DNA of 64,000 bases. It comes from Sphingobacteriales bacterium 46-32. GTDB lineage: Bacteria > Bacteroidota > Bacteroidia > Chitinophagales > Chitinophagaceae. This document shows positions 43,370 through 51,120 of the stretch, one piece after another. The stretch's first letter is position 1. Each line of letters starts with the position of its first letter. A model generated the notes under the pieces. That model was not told the DNA's origin. It worked only from the letters and a program-made list of their open reading frames with translations, and ran no database searches. Location: NCBI GenBank assembly GCA_001898485.1, contig MKTY01000025.1:1-64000 (forward strand), in the 5' to 3' direction. The position numbers and the translations under genes were made by a program.

Positions 43370-43512
43370 GCAGCGAGTGGATTTGAAATAGAATAATGTG
43401 AATTGATAAGTAAGATAGGGATTTTTTCGGCTTGGGCAGAATCTGTCTGGAGGCAGTGGAGAGATTGTGGAATATCAATAATACTGCTATCCGGGAAACC
43501 CTTATCCCCGGT

Positions 43513-44310
43513 TTAATACTTTATACTGAAGTGCGTTTTTTCGTGGAATTCCCTGCGAAAAAAAACGAGTCCGATAAAAAAGAGATCAATACTGCAGGTA
43601 ACCGCTTCATGCCTGCTTATATGATTCCAGGCTCGTTCCATACCGGCGCTCCAGTGAATATCATCCAGCACCACCACGGTATCGTTATGTACAAAAGGCA
43701 ATAAACTCTTAAAGTAATCGATCGTAGGCTCTTCGCGGTGGTTGCCATCCAGAAAAGCAAAATCGACCCGTTGCAGCTGCTGCAACAGTGGAGGCAAAAT
43801 CTGTTCGAACTGACCGGTATAAAGCTTAATATTTGTTAAACCCAACTGATCAAAATTACGCTGTGCCATGGCCGCAATTGCGGGCGCGCCTTCGATCGTA
43901 TGCAGACGACCTTCATCATATCCGAGTGCGAGGTAACTGCTGGTAATACCCAGCGAAGTACCCAGCTCCAGCAATTGCGCCGGAGTAAAATACTGTACCA
44001 GCCGGTACAGCAACTGGCCGTATTTACGCGGCTTGGCCGCATGGCGTGCTATGGAGGCGATGCTACGCTGCGGATGAGTACCTGTTACGGAACCGGCTCC
44101 GAAATCGGTTACCGGCAGCATTTCCTGATTTTGCAATAATTGTTTGCGCAATTGCTCTACCCGTGTATAGGCGTGATACTTTTCGCGGTCATTCAGCACA
44201 TCGCGGATAAGCGCATATACAAAAGGAGAATGCATGCCATGGCCACGGCCATTATAAGCCGAAAGGCGGTATTTACCGTAACGCAGGGCCAGTTGCAGCG
44301 GGGAATACAT
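43513..44310 (-). CDS. Class I SAM-dependent methyltransferase (O-methyltransferase-like)
   Basis: A 265-residue cytosolic protein. An N-terminal helical part (RGHGMHSPFVYALIRDVLND) is conserved in Bacteroidota homologues. The Rossmann core has LLELGTSLGITSSYLALG (SAM motif, about residue 115), LHTIEGAP and FAFLDGNHREEPTIDYFKSLLPFV, and DDIHWSAGMERAWNHI, as in catechol-type O-methyltransferases. The substrate is unknown. It lies 24 bp downstream of folA in the thyA-folA transcript. Confidence 0.85.
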   Translation of the reverse strand: MYSPLQLALRYGKYRLSAYNGRGHGMHSPFVYALIRDVLNDREKYHAYTRVEQLRKQLLQNQEMLPVTDFGAGSVTGTHPQRSIASIARHAAKPRKYGQLLYRLVQYFTPAQLLELGTSLGITSSYLALGYDEGRLHTIEGAPAIAAMAQRNFDQLGLTNIKLYTGQFEQILPPLLQQLQRVDFAFLDGNHREEPTIDYFKSLLPFVHNDTVVVLDDIHWSAGMERAWNHISRHEAVTCSIDLFFIGLVFFRREFHEKTHFSIKY

Positions 44311-44334
44311 TCTTTTAAAATAAAACGGTAGCAG

Positions 44335-44826
44335 TTAAAAAATACGCTCCCAAATCTGGAAGGAGTAATTATAGGCGTGCTGTGCATCGGCTTCATGATC
44401 CTGCTGACTGACCAGTTTCCAAACTTTAGGATCGATAGCAGGAAAGTAAGTATCGCCTTCGGGCTCTGCATCCACGCGGGTGAGGTAAATGCGTTTGGCT
44501 TTTTCAAAAGCCAGTTTATAGATCTCACCGCCACCAATTACCATCATTTCCTTTACATCCATTTGTTTTACGAGGAAAATGGCATCATCGAGGCTGTTAA
44601 CCACCACCACATTTTCTCCGACCAGCCGCTGGCGGCTCAGTACAATATTCTTTCGGCCTTTTAAAGGCTCTTTTAACGATTCAAATGTTTTACGGCCCAT
44701 CACTACAGGCATGCCCCAGGTTACGTTTTTAAAAAAACGCATATCATTAGGCAAACGCCATAGCAATTGATTGTCTTTTCCAATCACATTATTATTGGCG
44801 GCGGCCACTACCAGTGAGATAATCAT
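44335..44826 (-). CDS. folA: Dihydrofolate reductase
   Basis: Regenerates tetrahydrofolate after thymidylate synthesis. The product is 163 aa from MIISLVVAAANNNVIG. Active-site features: VIGKDNQLLWRLPNDMRFFKNVT (catalytic Asp), VVMGRKTFESL, MVIGGGEIYKLAF and the usual C-terminal strands. It is 42 bp downstream of thyA, a frequent and functionally coherent pairing. Confidence 0.96.
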   Translation of the reverse strand: MIISLVVAAANNNVIGKDNQLLWRLPNDMRFFKNVTWGMPVVMGRKTFESLKEPLKGRKNIVLSRQRLVGENVVVVNSLDDAIFLVKQMDVKEMMVIGGGEIYKLAFEKAKRIYLTRVDAEPEGDTYFPAIDPKVWKLVSQQDHEADAQHAYNYSFQIWERIF

Positions 44827-44868
44827 GAGCAACAGGCTTTGATAGGCGGTAAAGATAAGCCAGCCATC

Positions 44869-45663
44869 TTATACAGCCACGGGTGCTTTAATAGCCGGAT
44901 GACTCTGGTAATTTTCCAGTGTAAAATCTTCAAATGAAAAAGAGAAAATATCTTTTACGGCGGGGTTCAGCTTCATCACCGGCAGCGGATAAGGCTGGCG
45001 GCTGAGTTGTAATGCTACCTGCTCGCGGTGATTGTTATAAATATGCACATCACCGAACGTATGAATAAACTCACCCGGCTGCAGATCGCATACCTGTGCA
45101 ATCATTAAGGTGAGCAGCGCATAAGAAGCAATATTAAAAGGAACGCCCAGAAATACATCGGCCGAGCGCTGGTAGAGCTGACAGCTAAGACGGCCATCGG
45201 CTACATAAAACTGAAACAGGGTATGGCAGGGCATTAAGGCCATTTCAGGCAGATCTGTTACATTCCACGCACTTACAATAAGGCGGCGGCTATCGGGATT
45301 TTTCCGGATCTGCGCTATCAGCTCACTGATCTGATCCACCACTTTATGGTCTTTTCCTTCCCAGCTGCGCCATTGTTTACCATAAACGGGACCTAACTCC
45401 CCATTTTCATCGGCCCATTCATTCCAGATACTCACGCCATGCTCTTTGAGGTAGGCGATATTAGTCTCCCCTTTCAAAAACCACAACAGTTCATGAATCA
45501 CACTTTTGAGGTGAACCTTTTTAGTAGTTACCAGCGGAAAGCCCTTCTGCAGATCAAAACGCATCTGGTAACCAAAGCAACTTTGCGTACCTGTGCCGGT
45601 GCGGTCTGTTTTATGGGCACCATGGTCGAGTATATGTTGGAGCAAATCAAGATATTCCTGCAT
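44869..45663 (-). CDS. thyA: Thymidylate synthase
   Basis: Converts dUMP to dTMP with methylenetetrahydrofolate. The product is 264 aa, the normal ThyA length. Markers: [19 protein letters not shown] (phosphate-binding Arg), [39 protein letters not shown] (catalytic Cys), [24 protein letters not shown] and GDVHIYNNH. First gene of thyA-folA-methyltransferase. A TAACTTGC element ends 4 nt before the ATG, a weak promoter-box match. Confidence 0.97.
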   Translation of the reverse strand: MQEYLDLLQHILDHGAHKTDRTGTGTQSCFGYQMRFDLQKGFPLVTTKKVHLKSVIHELLWFLKGETNIAYLKEHGVSIWNEWADENGELGPVYGKQWRSWEGKDHKVVDQISELIAQIRKNPDSRRLIVSAWNVTDLPEMALMPCHTLFQFYVADGRLSCQLYQRSADVFLGVPFNIASYALLTLMIAQVCDLQPGEFIHTFGDVHIYNNHREQVALQLSRQPYPLPVMKLNPAVKDIFSFSFEDFTLENYQSHPAIKAPVAV

Positions 45664-45752
45664 GGCCGCAAGTTACGCAAAAGCTGCCGCCCTGCCAGCC
45701 GGCCCCCTGCCGGGTGTGGGCAATCTGTTAATACTTGTTCCTGTAAAGCCCA

Positions 45753-46898
45753 TCAGGACCTTTCATATTGAATTTCTGCCACATGAAGGGCTATGACGGG
45801 TGGCGTGGCATCGCCAGCATCGAGACAGGATAAAAAATCCTGATGAATGCGCCGTAACGATTGCTGATGGCGGGTGAGCCGGTCCTGGAGGTCGGCCATT
45901 TCTGCCCGTTCACGTGCAAGCACTGCCTCCTGCGATACCAGTTGCTCCCGGCTGTTTGACAGCTCTATCTGCATCTTTTCTGTATGTTCCGTGAGCAGTT
46001 TGCTTCTCTGCTCCCATGCCTGCAACTCTTCTTCACGTTCGCCAAGCAGCGTCAATAGCTGATCGGTTTTTCCCGTGCTCTCCTGCAATTGCTGCCGCAG
46101 GCCGGCTGCCTGTTCCTGCAAATTTTTCAGTTCCTGCTGCTGCTTTATTGCAGACTCTTCTACCATAACCCTGTGCCGGTCTGCTTCATGCTGCAACCGG
46201 ACACGCTGCTCCAGCTGCTGCTGCAGGAAATCAATCTGCATTTTCTTTTCACTAAGCATATCCTGCAGGTAATCCTGCTCGGTCACCTGGCTGCGCAGGT
46301 AACTGATCTCTTCCTGCCAGCGACGGATCAATTGTGTCTTTTCATCGTCCGGAGATGCCTGTACATTAATAGTGGTACGTAGCAATTCATGTTCCTGCTC
46401 CAGCTGACGATAGGAACGGTTCAATTGCTCCAGTTCTTTTTCCAGCATTTCTTTTTCGGCCATGTGAGCAGCTGTAATGCGGGCAATATCCTGTTCCAGC
46501 TCCGGCGACAAAAGCGCACTTGCAGTTTCCATAGTTTGTTGATTTGTAGTTTGGGAATGTGTTGTTGTAGCCAGTGCCAGCTGGATGTAACGGCTGTTAA
46601 GCCGGGTATAATCCTGCTGCAGGGCGGCGAATCTTGCTTCATTGACGCTTAACCTCAATTTATAGCGACTGATAAGCGATGAATGGTCAAATAGAATGTA
46701 CTCACCATTACCGGTGGTATATCCTATCTGTTCAGCTGTACCCTCCTGAAATGTATCGGCATCATCTTTCTTCGCGCGGCGACGATAATGAACGATGGCA
46801 ATAATCAGGCTGCTCAGCAGTAATAACACTAAAACGATCCAGCCCAGTAGCTGCAGAAAAGGCAGAAACGCCTCTACGGTTTTGGCCAGTAACAACAT
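45753..46898 (-). CDS. Membrane-anchored coiled-coil protein, function unknown
   Basis: A 381-residue protein with one N-terminal membrane segment (LLGWIVLVLLLLSSLIIAIVHY, about residues 17-38). A short conserved-looking stretch (about 55-80: IGYTTGNGEYILFDHSSLISRYKLRL) is followed by some 270 residues of Glu/Gln/Leu-rich heptads. It resembles divisome or cytoskeletal scaffolds in design, but no family was recognised. It lies 89 bp upstream of thyA on the same strand. A single basic segment HYRRRAKK after the membrane helix suggests a cytoplasmic coiled coil. Confidence 0.7.
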   Translation of the reverse strand: MLLLAKTVEAFLPFLQLLGWIVLVLLLLSSLIIAIVHYRRRAKKDDADTFQEGTAEQIGYTTGNGEYILFDHSSLISRYKLRLSVNEARFAALQQDYTRLNSRYIQLALATTTHSQTTNQQTMETASALLSPELEQDIARITAAHMAEKEMLEKELEQLNRSYRQLEQEHELLRTTINVQASPDDEKTQLIRRWQEEISYLRSQVTEQDYLQDMLSEKKMQIDFLQQQLEQRVRLQHEADRHRVMVEESAIKQQQELKNLQEQAAGLRQQLQESTGKTDQLLTLLGEREEELQAWEQRSKLLTEHTEKMQIELSNSREQLVSQEAVLARERAEMADLQDRLTRHQQSLRRIHQDFLSCLDAGDATPPVIALHVAEIQYERS

Positions 46899-47212
46899 AT
46901 CGGATTACACATTAGCGTAAATCTCACTACATGCAGTTCAATTTTATTATTTAATATTCCCGTAGTCATCCATCAGTGGGACCTGCGGGCGGTGGAGGAA
47001 GAAGGCAACAGGTTGCCTGGGGGCTGTATCCGGTATTTTCAATAATGATACCAGAAGATGTTAAAGGGAGGAAATGTGGAAAGGTTTAAAGGTATAAAAG
47101 TATAAAGGGTATAAAGAGTTTAAAAGGTTTAAAGGGCTTCTACCATTTCGTCCAGCTATCCACTGTCATCTGTTAACTATCATCTGTTAACTGTTAACTG
47201 TCAACTGTCAAC
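46899..47212. repeat. 314-bp intergenic region with family B and A repeats
   Basis: The first 180 bp hold no feature except a palindrome with 7-bp arms (AGGCAAC / GTTGCCT) at 47003-47018, upstream of the coiled-coil gene. About seven family B units (GTATAAAGG type) follow at 47079-47140 and about eight family A-like units (ACTGTCA, CTGTTAA) at 47155-47212. Together with the adjacent terminator this repeats the layout at 8017-8174. Confidence 0.8.
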
Positions 47213-47213
47213 T

Positions 47214-47247
47214 AACCTAAAAACCGCCTTTCGGCGGTTTTTAGGTT
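47214..47247 (-). terminator. Terminator after the GH16 gene
   Basis: A 15-bp perfect stem (AACCTAAAAACCGCC, loop TTTC); its right arm ends in the GH16 stop codon. T-runs lie within the arms on both strands. Confidence 0.85.
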
Positions 47248-48458
47248 TAAGGTTCCTGATATACTCGAATATAATCTACTATATACCATTGGGGAAAGTA
47301 GGTAGTGGCATCGGGATTACCGGGCCAGTTGCCTCCTACAGCCAGATTCAGGATAAGATAAAAGTATTCATTAAATGGCCAGGTCATATTGGCCGGAATA
47401 TCTGATTTGCGAATCGTGGAAAAAGCAGTGCCATCAAGAAACCAGGTAATCTGATCCTGTTTCCATTCAATAGAATAGACATGAAACTGATCATTTAATG
47501 TACCTGATCCAAGTGTTACATTGCGGTTGATAGAGGTGCTGCCGGGACCGGGACCGAAATGAAGGGTCCCATGTGTACGTGCCGGATCATGTCCTACCAT
47601 TTCCATAATATCAATCTCACCGCTGGTGGGCCATCCTCCATATATATTGTCTTGTGGCAGCATCCAGAATGCCGGCCAGATACCTTTACCAATCGGCAAT
47701 TTGGCGCGCATATCTATACGGCCATATTTGAATTTCTTTTTACCCGATGTCAGTAATTTAGATGACGTGTAGTTGCGTGTGTTGTAGGTTTCTTTTTTGG
47801 CTTCGATAATGAGTTTACCGTCCTGAAAAAACAGGTTAGCCGGGCGATCGGTATAATACTCCAGTTCGTTATTGCCCCATCCGCATATGTTGAGAGAGCA
47901 GCCGTCGCCATTCTGATGACTCCAGGAGGCAGCATCCAGTGCACTTCCGTCAAATTCATCATTCCACACCAGGGCATAGCCCGGATAAGAAGTGGGTGCA
48001 TCATAACCGGCGTTGGTAAAGGGTACTTTTGTATCATCATTACGAATGATCACTGTTGCAGAATTTTTACCGATAGTGGCATTTTGTGCAGCAGAGAGTT
48101 CTATGGTCAGTTCATCTTCGCCTTCTTTAATATCGTCAGCCACTACAACGAGGGCAATTGTTTTTTGTGTTTCGCCTGCGGCAAAAGTGATGGTTTGATT
48201 TTGCTGCGCCGTATAATCTGCTCCTGCTTTGGCCGTACCTGCCACGGTGCTGTATTGTACGGTCACCTGTTTGGTTGACTGGGCACTGAGACGCACTACA
48301 ATATTAAACGTATTGGTTCCTCCATTGCCTTCAAACAGGGAAAGGTCATCGATAGTAATAGATGGGTCGGGTGTGTTAGGTGCGGGCGGGCCATCACCTC
48401 CTTTGCCGCCACAACTGAGCATACCCAGCAATAGCAGAGCTGCAAGTACAGATTTCAT
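47247..48458 (-). CDS. GH16 beta-glucanase lipoprotein with Calx-beta domain
   Basis: Secreted glycoside hydrolase of family 16, probably an endo-beta-1,3(4)-glucanase acting on laminarin-like glucans. The lipobox is LGMLSCGG (Cys near residue 16). A Calx-beta module occupies about 30-145 (VQYSTVAGTAKAGADYTAQ; IKEGEDELTIEL). The GH16 catalytic domain runs from about 158 to the end, with LVWNDEFDGSALD and the active-site motif GEIDIMEMVG, whose two Glu residues are nucleophile and acid/base, and LILNLAVGGNWPG. It is the last gene of the sigma/FecR-controlled uptake locus. A terminator-like hairpin (48504-48539) separates it from the gene before, so it may be expressed at a lower or separate level. 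Confidence 0.93.
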   Translation of the reverse strand: MKSVLAALLLLGMLSCGGKGGDGPPAPNTPDPSITIDDLSLFEGNGGTNTFNIVVRLSAQSTKQVTVQYSTVAGTAKAGADYTAQQNQTITFAAGETQKTIALVVVADDIKEGEDELTIELSAAQNATIGKNSATVIIRNDDTKVPFTNAGYDAPTSYPGYALVWNDEFDGSALDAASWSHQNGDGCSLNICGWGNNELEYYTDRPANLFFQDGKLIIEAKKETYNTRNYTSSKLLTSGKKKFKYGRIDMRAKLPIGKGIWPAFWMLPQDNIYGGWPTSGEIDIMEMVGHDPARTHGTLHFGPGPGSTSINRNVTLGSGTLNDQFHVYSIEWKQDQITWFLDGTAFSTIRKSDIPANMTWPFNEYFYLILNLAVGGNWPGNPDATTYFPQWYIVDYIRVYQEP

Positions 48459-48503
48459 TTGCTTAAATTATTCAGCTGATGCTGTATGATAGTAATATAA
48501 AAA

Positions 48504-48539
48504 AGGGCGGGTTAGTTTAACCCTCTAAATACCCGCCCT
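48504..48539 (-). terminator. Hairpin between PKD lipoprotein and GH16 genes
   Basis: Arms AGGGCGGGT and ACCCGCCCT form a 9-bp GC-rich stem; on the minus strand it is followed by TTTTTATAT. An alternative inner hairpin (GGGTTA / TAACCC) overlaps the left arm. It would end or attenuate transcription before the GH16 gene. Confidence 0.75.
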
Positions 48540-48614
48540 ACGCTAACTGCTTGCTTGCAACGATTGCCACGATTGCAAGATTTTTAGCGATTTTAATGAC
48601 CGAAGAAAAAGGTA

Positions 48615-49550
48615 TCAATAAGAGCGCAGGGTGAATGTCCACCAGCCTGCCCCACCTATATTGAGGCCAAGTTTAATGATATCATATCCCTGTCCGTTTA
48701 CGTTGGTAGAACGTTCCAGCACATCATATACGATTGCGTTTCCGGAAGGGCCGCTGGTCGTTTCACCACCATTATGCACTTTTTGCAATCCGATATGAGC
48801 ACCACGGCCTATCAACCGCAGTTGCCCCAGGCCACGTACGCCAGCGTTTTCGGTAACGGTGAAGCCGAAATCGCCTGAAGCCCAGGCGGCCTGCGCACCG
48901 CTCAGATTGCTATTGGGTTCGCAACCATAGGTAGCAGCACCGATATAACCATCGGCATAGTAATCACCTTTATTATCATATTTGAATATGGCCTCTGCAC
49001 TAAAATAGAAAGTGTATTCATCATTAAACTCGCAGGCCCGACCGGTTACATCGCCAGCACCACTGGACCACCAGTTGCCCATATCAGGTCCTTCACCTAC
49101 TTTATAAGTGCCGGCTTCCGGATTCAGTTTCCAGGTTTTTGAGGTACATCCTGCAATGAAGCCAAGCAGGGTAGTAGGCGCACAGGCTGTGGGATCGCTG
49201 GTAGCAATCGTTACGCTTTTTGTAATGGAATCTATCCCACCGCGGGCTGTAGTGATCAGCTGTACATCATATACGCCGGCAAATGGCAGATACAGTTTTG
49301 CTGAGTCACCTTTGAGCGTGCCACTGGCGTTACCGAGTTGCCATTTCCAGTAAGGAATCCCCCCCTGATCGGTTTTATTGACCAGGATGACGGTATTGGC
49401 ATTAGGGCCTGGTGCTGTTTCAAAATTAGCCTTGGGAAGAGGCCCCAGTTCACCGTTTTTTGCATCCGGCGTACATCCTGCCACCGCCATCAACAGACTG
49501 GCCGCACAAACAAGGGTGCCCATTGTTGATTTGAATATATTCGATTTCAT
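48615..49550 (-). CDS. PKD-domain surface lipoprotein (SusE-position glycan-binding protein)
   Basis: A 311-residue lipoprotein (lipobox MAVAGCTP, Cys near residue 26). A PKD-like fold spans about 40-118 (ILVNKTDQGGIPYWKWQLGNASG; AKLYLPFAGVYDVQLIT). The C-terminal domain starts GFIAGCTSKTWKLNPEAGTYKVGEGPDMGNWWSSGAGDV. The arrangement PKD lipoprotein after SusD and before GH16 is typical of laminarin-type loci, where this protein binds glucan at the surface. The tryptophan-rich segment GNWWSS may belong to the binding face; that is inference. Confidence 0.82.
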   Translation of the reverse strand: MKSNIFKSTMGTLVCAASLLMAVAGCTPDAKNGELGPLPKANFETAPGPNANTVILVNKTDQGGIPYWKWQLGNASGTLKGDSAKLYLPFAGVYDVQLITTARGGIDSITKSVTIATSDPTACAPTTLLGFIAGCTSKTWKLNPEAGTYKVGEGPDMGNWWSSGAGDVTGRACEFNDEYTFYFSAEAIFKYDNKGDYYADGYIGAATYGCEPNSNLSGAQAAWASGDFGFTVTENAGVRGLGQLRLIGRGAHIGLQKVHNGGETTSGPSGNAIVYDVLERSTNVNGQGYDIIKLGLNIGGAGWWTFTLRSY

Positions 49551-49588
49551 TTTACTTTTTTTTAAGTTGAGATGAATAATAAGAGTTA

Positions 49589-51103
49589 CTAGTAATTCTT
49601 ATTCTGCTCCAATACATTTTTGGTCACATCAATTTCGCTTTGAGGAATGGGCAGTACCTCATTCTTATTGGGGGTAAATCCGAGAGGGCCCAGTATTGCC
49701 GCAGCCTTTCCTGTACGTACCAGGTCAAAGAAACGATGGCCTTCTGTTGCCAGTTCCAGTCTGCGTTCGTTATACACATTCTCAAGTGTAACCGGCACCG
49801 GTGCAAGTCCTACCCGGTTGCGGACACCCACAAAACCAGCATCTCCGTTCAGCAGTTGTCCTGCACGTGCTGTGTTACCCCCTGAGCGAAGGATAGCTTC
49901 CGCCTCCAGCAGATAGGTATCGGCCAGTCGAATTTCTATCTCGTTATACGGCCAGTTCATTTCAGCTGTACCAACTGCCGAGCGAAATGCCTGCATGGGA
50001 GCATACTTTTTAATAAAGTAGTTGGTATTCTGATAGCGCTCATTATAAGTGGCACCGCCTGTACGCAGGGCAGCCCCATCAATAATGGTATACTGGAAGC
50101 GGGGATCGCCAGTCATAATGTTTACAAGATCAAGCGAAATAGGTGCAAAACCCCAGCCGGCTGAATAGGTAGGACCAGCATAATCGGCCATACCAATAAA
50201 CTGCGGGGCAATAGTACCCTCACCACCGTTGATCCATCCCCAATCGCCCCAGGCTGAATTATTGCTGTGGGGGATTTCCCAGATAGACTCAGCACTAAAC
50301 CGGTTGGCCGGGTTGAATACATCGCCGAAATTGGCCAGCAACTGATATACACCAGATGAGTTTACCTCATTGAGAAGCTGAGCAGCTTCAGTCATGCGGC
50401 TTTCATCATTTTGAAATATGATGGCTTTTGCCAACAGGGCTTTGGCCGCACCGCGGGCAATTCGGCCGTTTTCTCCTGCAGGTATGGTAAGTGGCAAATC
50501 TGGTATTGCCTCTTTCAGATCTTTTTCGATCTGAGCATATACAGCAGCAGGTTCTACCTGCTTCTGTGAATAGAGCTCAGCAGTGGGGATTGGTCCGGTA
50601 ATAAGCGGTATCCGGCCAAACCATCTTACCAGATCGAAATAAAAATAGGCGCGCAGGGTTTTGGCTTCAGCAATCGTTCTCGATTTAAAAGTTGCATCAA
50701 GCCCCGGAACTCCTTCTGCTTTTTGCAGAAAAAGATTAGCCCGGTAGACCCCACTGTAATTTTTTTGCCACAAGCCTAATTGTGGGCCCAGGTTGGGATT
50801 GAGTTTAAAATTATCATAAGCTACCCAGCCCGGCTGATCTGAAGCATCGCTACCGCCTGCATGCGCTTCGTCTGAAGCCACGGTGAGCAGCGGCTGCTTC
50901 ATCGTATAACCTCCTGAGGTTCCCCATTGAGTAACATCGTATACAGAAATGAGGCCCTGGAAAAGCTCTGTCTGATTCCGGTAAAAACTAGCCTCCAACT
51001 GTGAGCCTCGGGGAGACAATTCCAGAAAATCTTTATTACAGGCACCAAGTGCAACCGTAGTTGCCAGTACCAGAAATGAGTTTTTTATCTTATTGCGATT
51101 CAT
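49589..51103 (-). CDS. SusD/RagB glycan-binding lipoprotein
   Basis: Partner of the STN-type SusC, 504 aa. The signal peptide and lipobox are ATTVALGACNKDFLELSPRG (Cys near residue 22). The N-terminal SusD_N-like part includes TLRAYFYFDLVRWFGRIPLIT, and the C-terminal RagB part has EIRLADTYLLEAEAIL and NVYNERRLELATEGHRFFDLVRTG. It forms the external lid on the SusC barrel. It starts 17 bp after susC. Confidence 0.95.
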   Translation of the reverse strand: MNRNKIKNSFLVLATTVALGACNKDFLELSPRGSQLEASFYRNQTELFQGLISVYDVTQWGTSGGYTMKQPLLTVASDEAHAGGSDASDQPGWVAYDNFKLNPNLGPQLGLWQKNYSGVYRANLFLQKAEGVPGLDATFKSRTIAEAKTLRAYFYFDLVRWFGRIPLITGPIPTAELYSQKQVEPAAVYAQIEKDLKEAIPDLPLTIPAGENGRIARGAAKALLAKAIIFQNDESRMTEAAQLLNEVNSSGVYQLLANFGDVFNPANRFSAESIWEIPHSNNSAWGDWGWINGGEGTIAPQFIGMADYAGPTYSAGWGFAPISLDLVNIMTGDPRFQYTIIDGAALRTGGATYNERYQNTNYFIKKYAPMQAFRSAVGTAEMNWPYNEIEIRLADTYLLEAEAILRSGGNTARAGQLLNGDAGFVGVRNRVGLAPVPVTLENVYNERRLELATEGHRFFDLVRTGKAAAILGPLGFTPNKNEVLPIPQSEIDVTKNVLEQNKNY

Positions 51104-51120
51104 TGTAAACAGTTTTGAAA

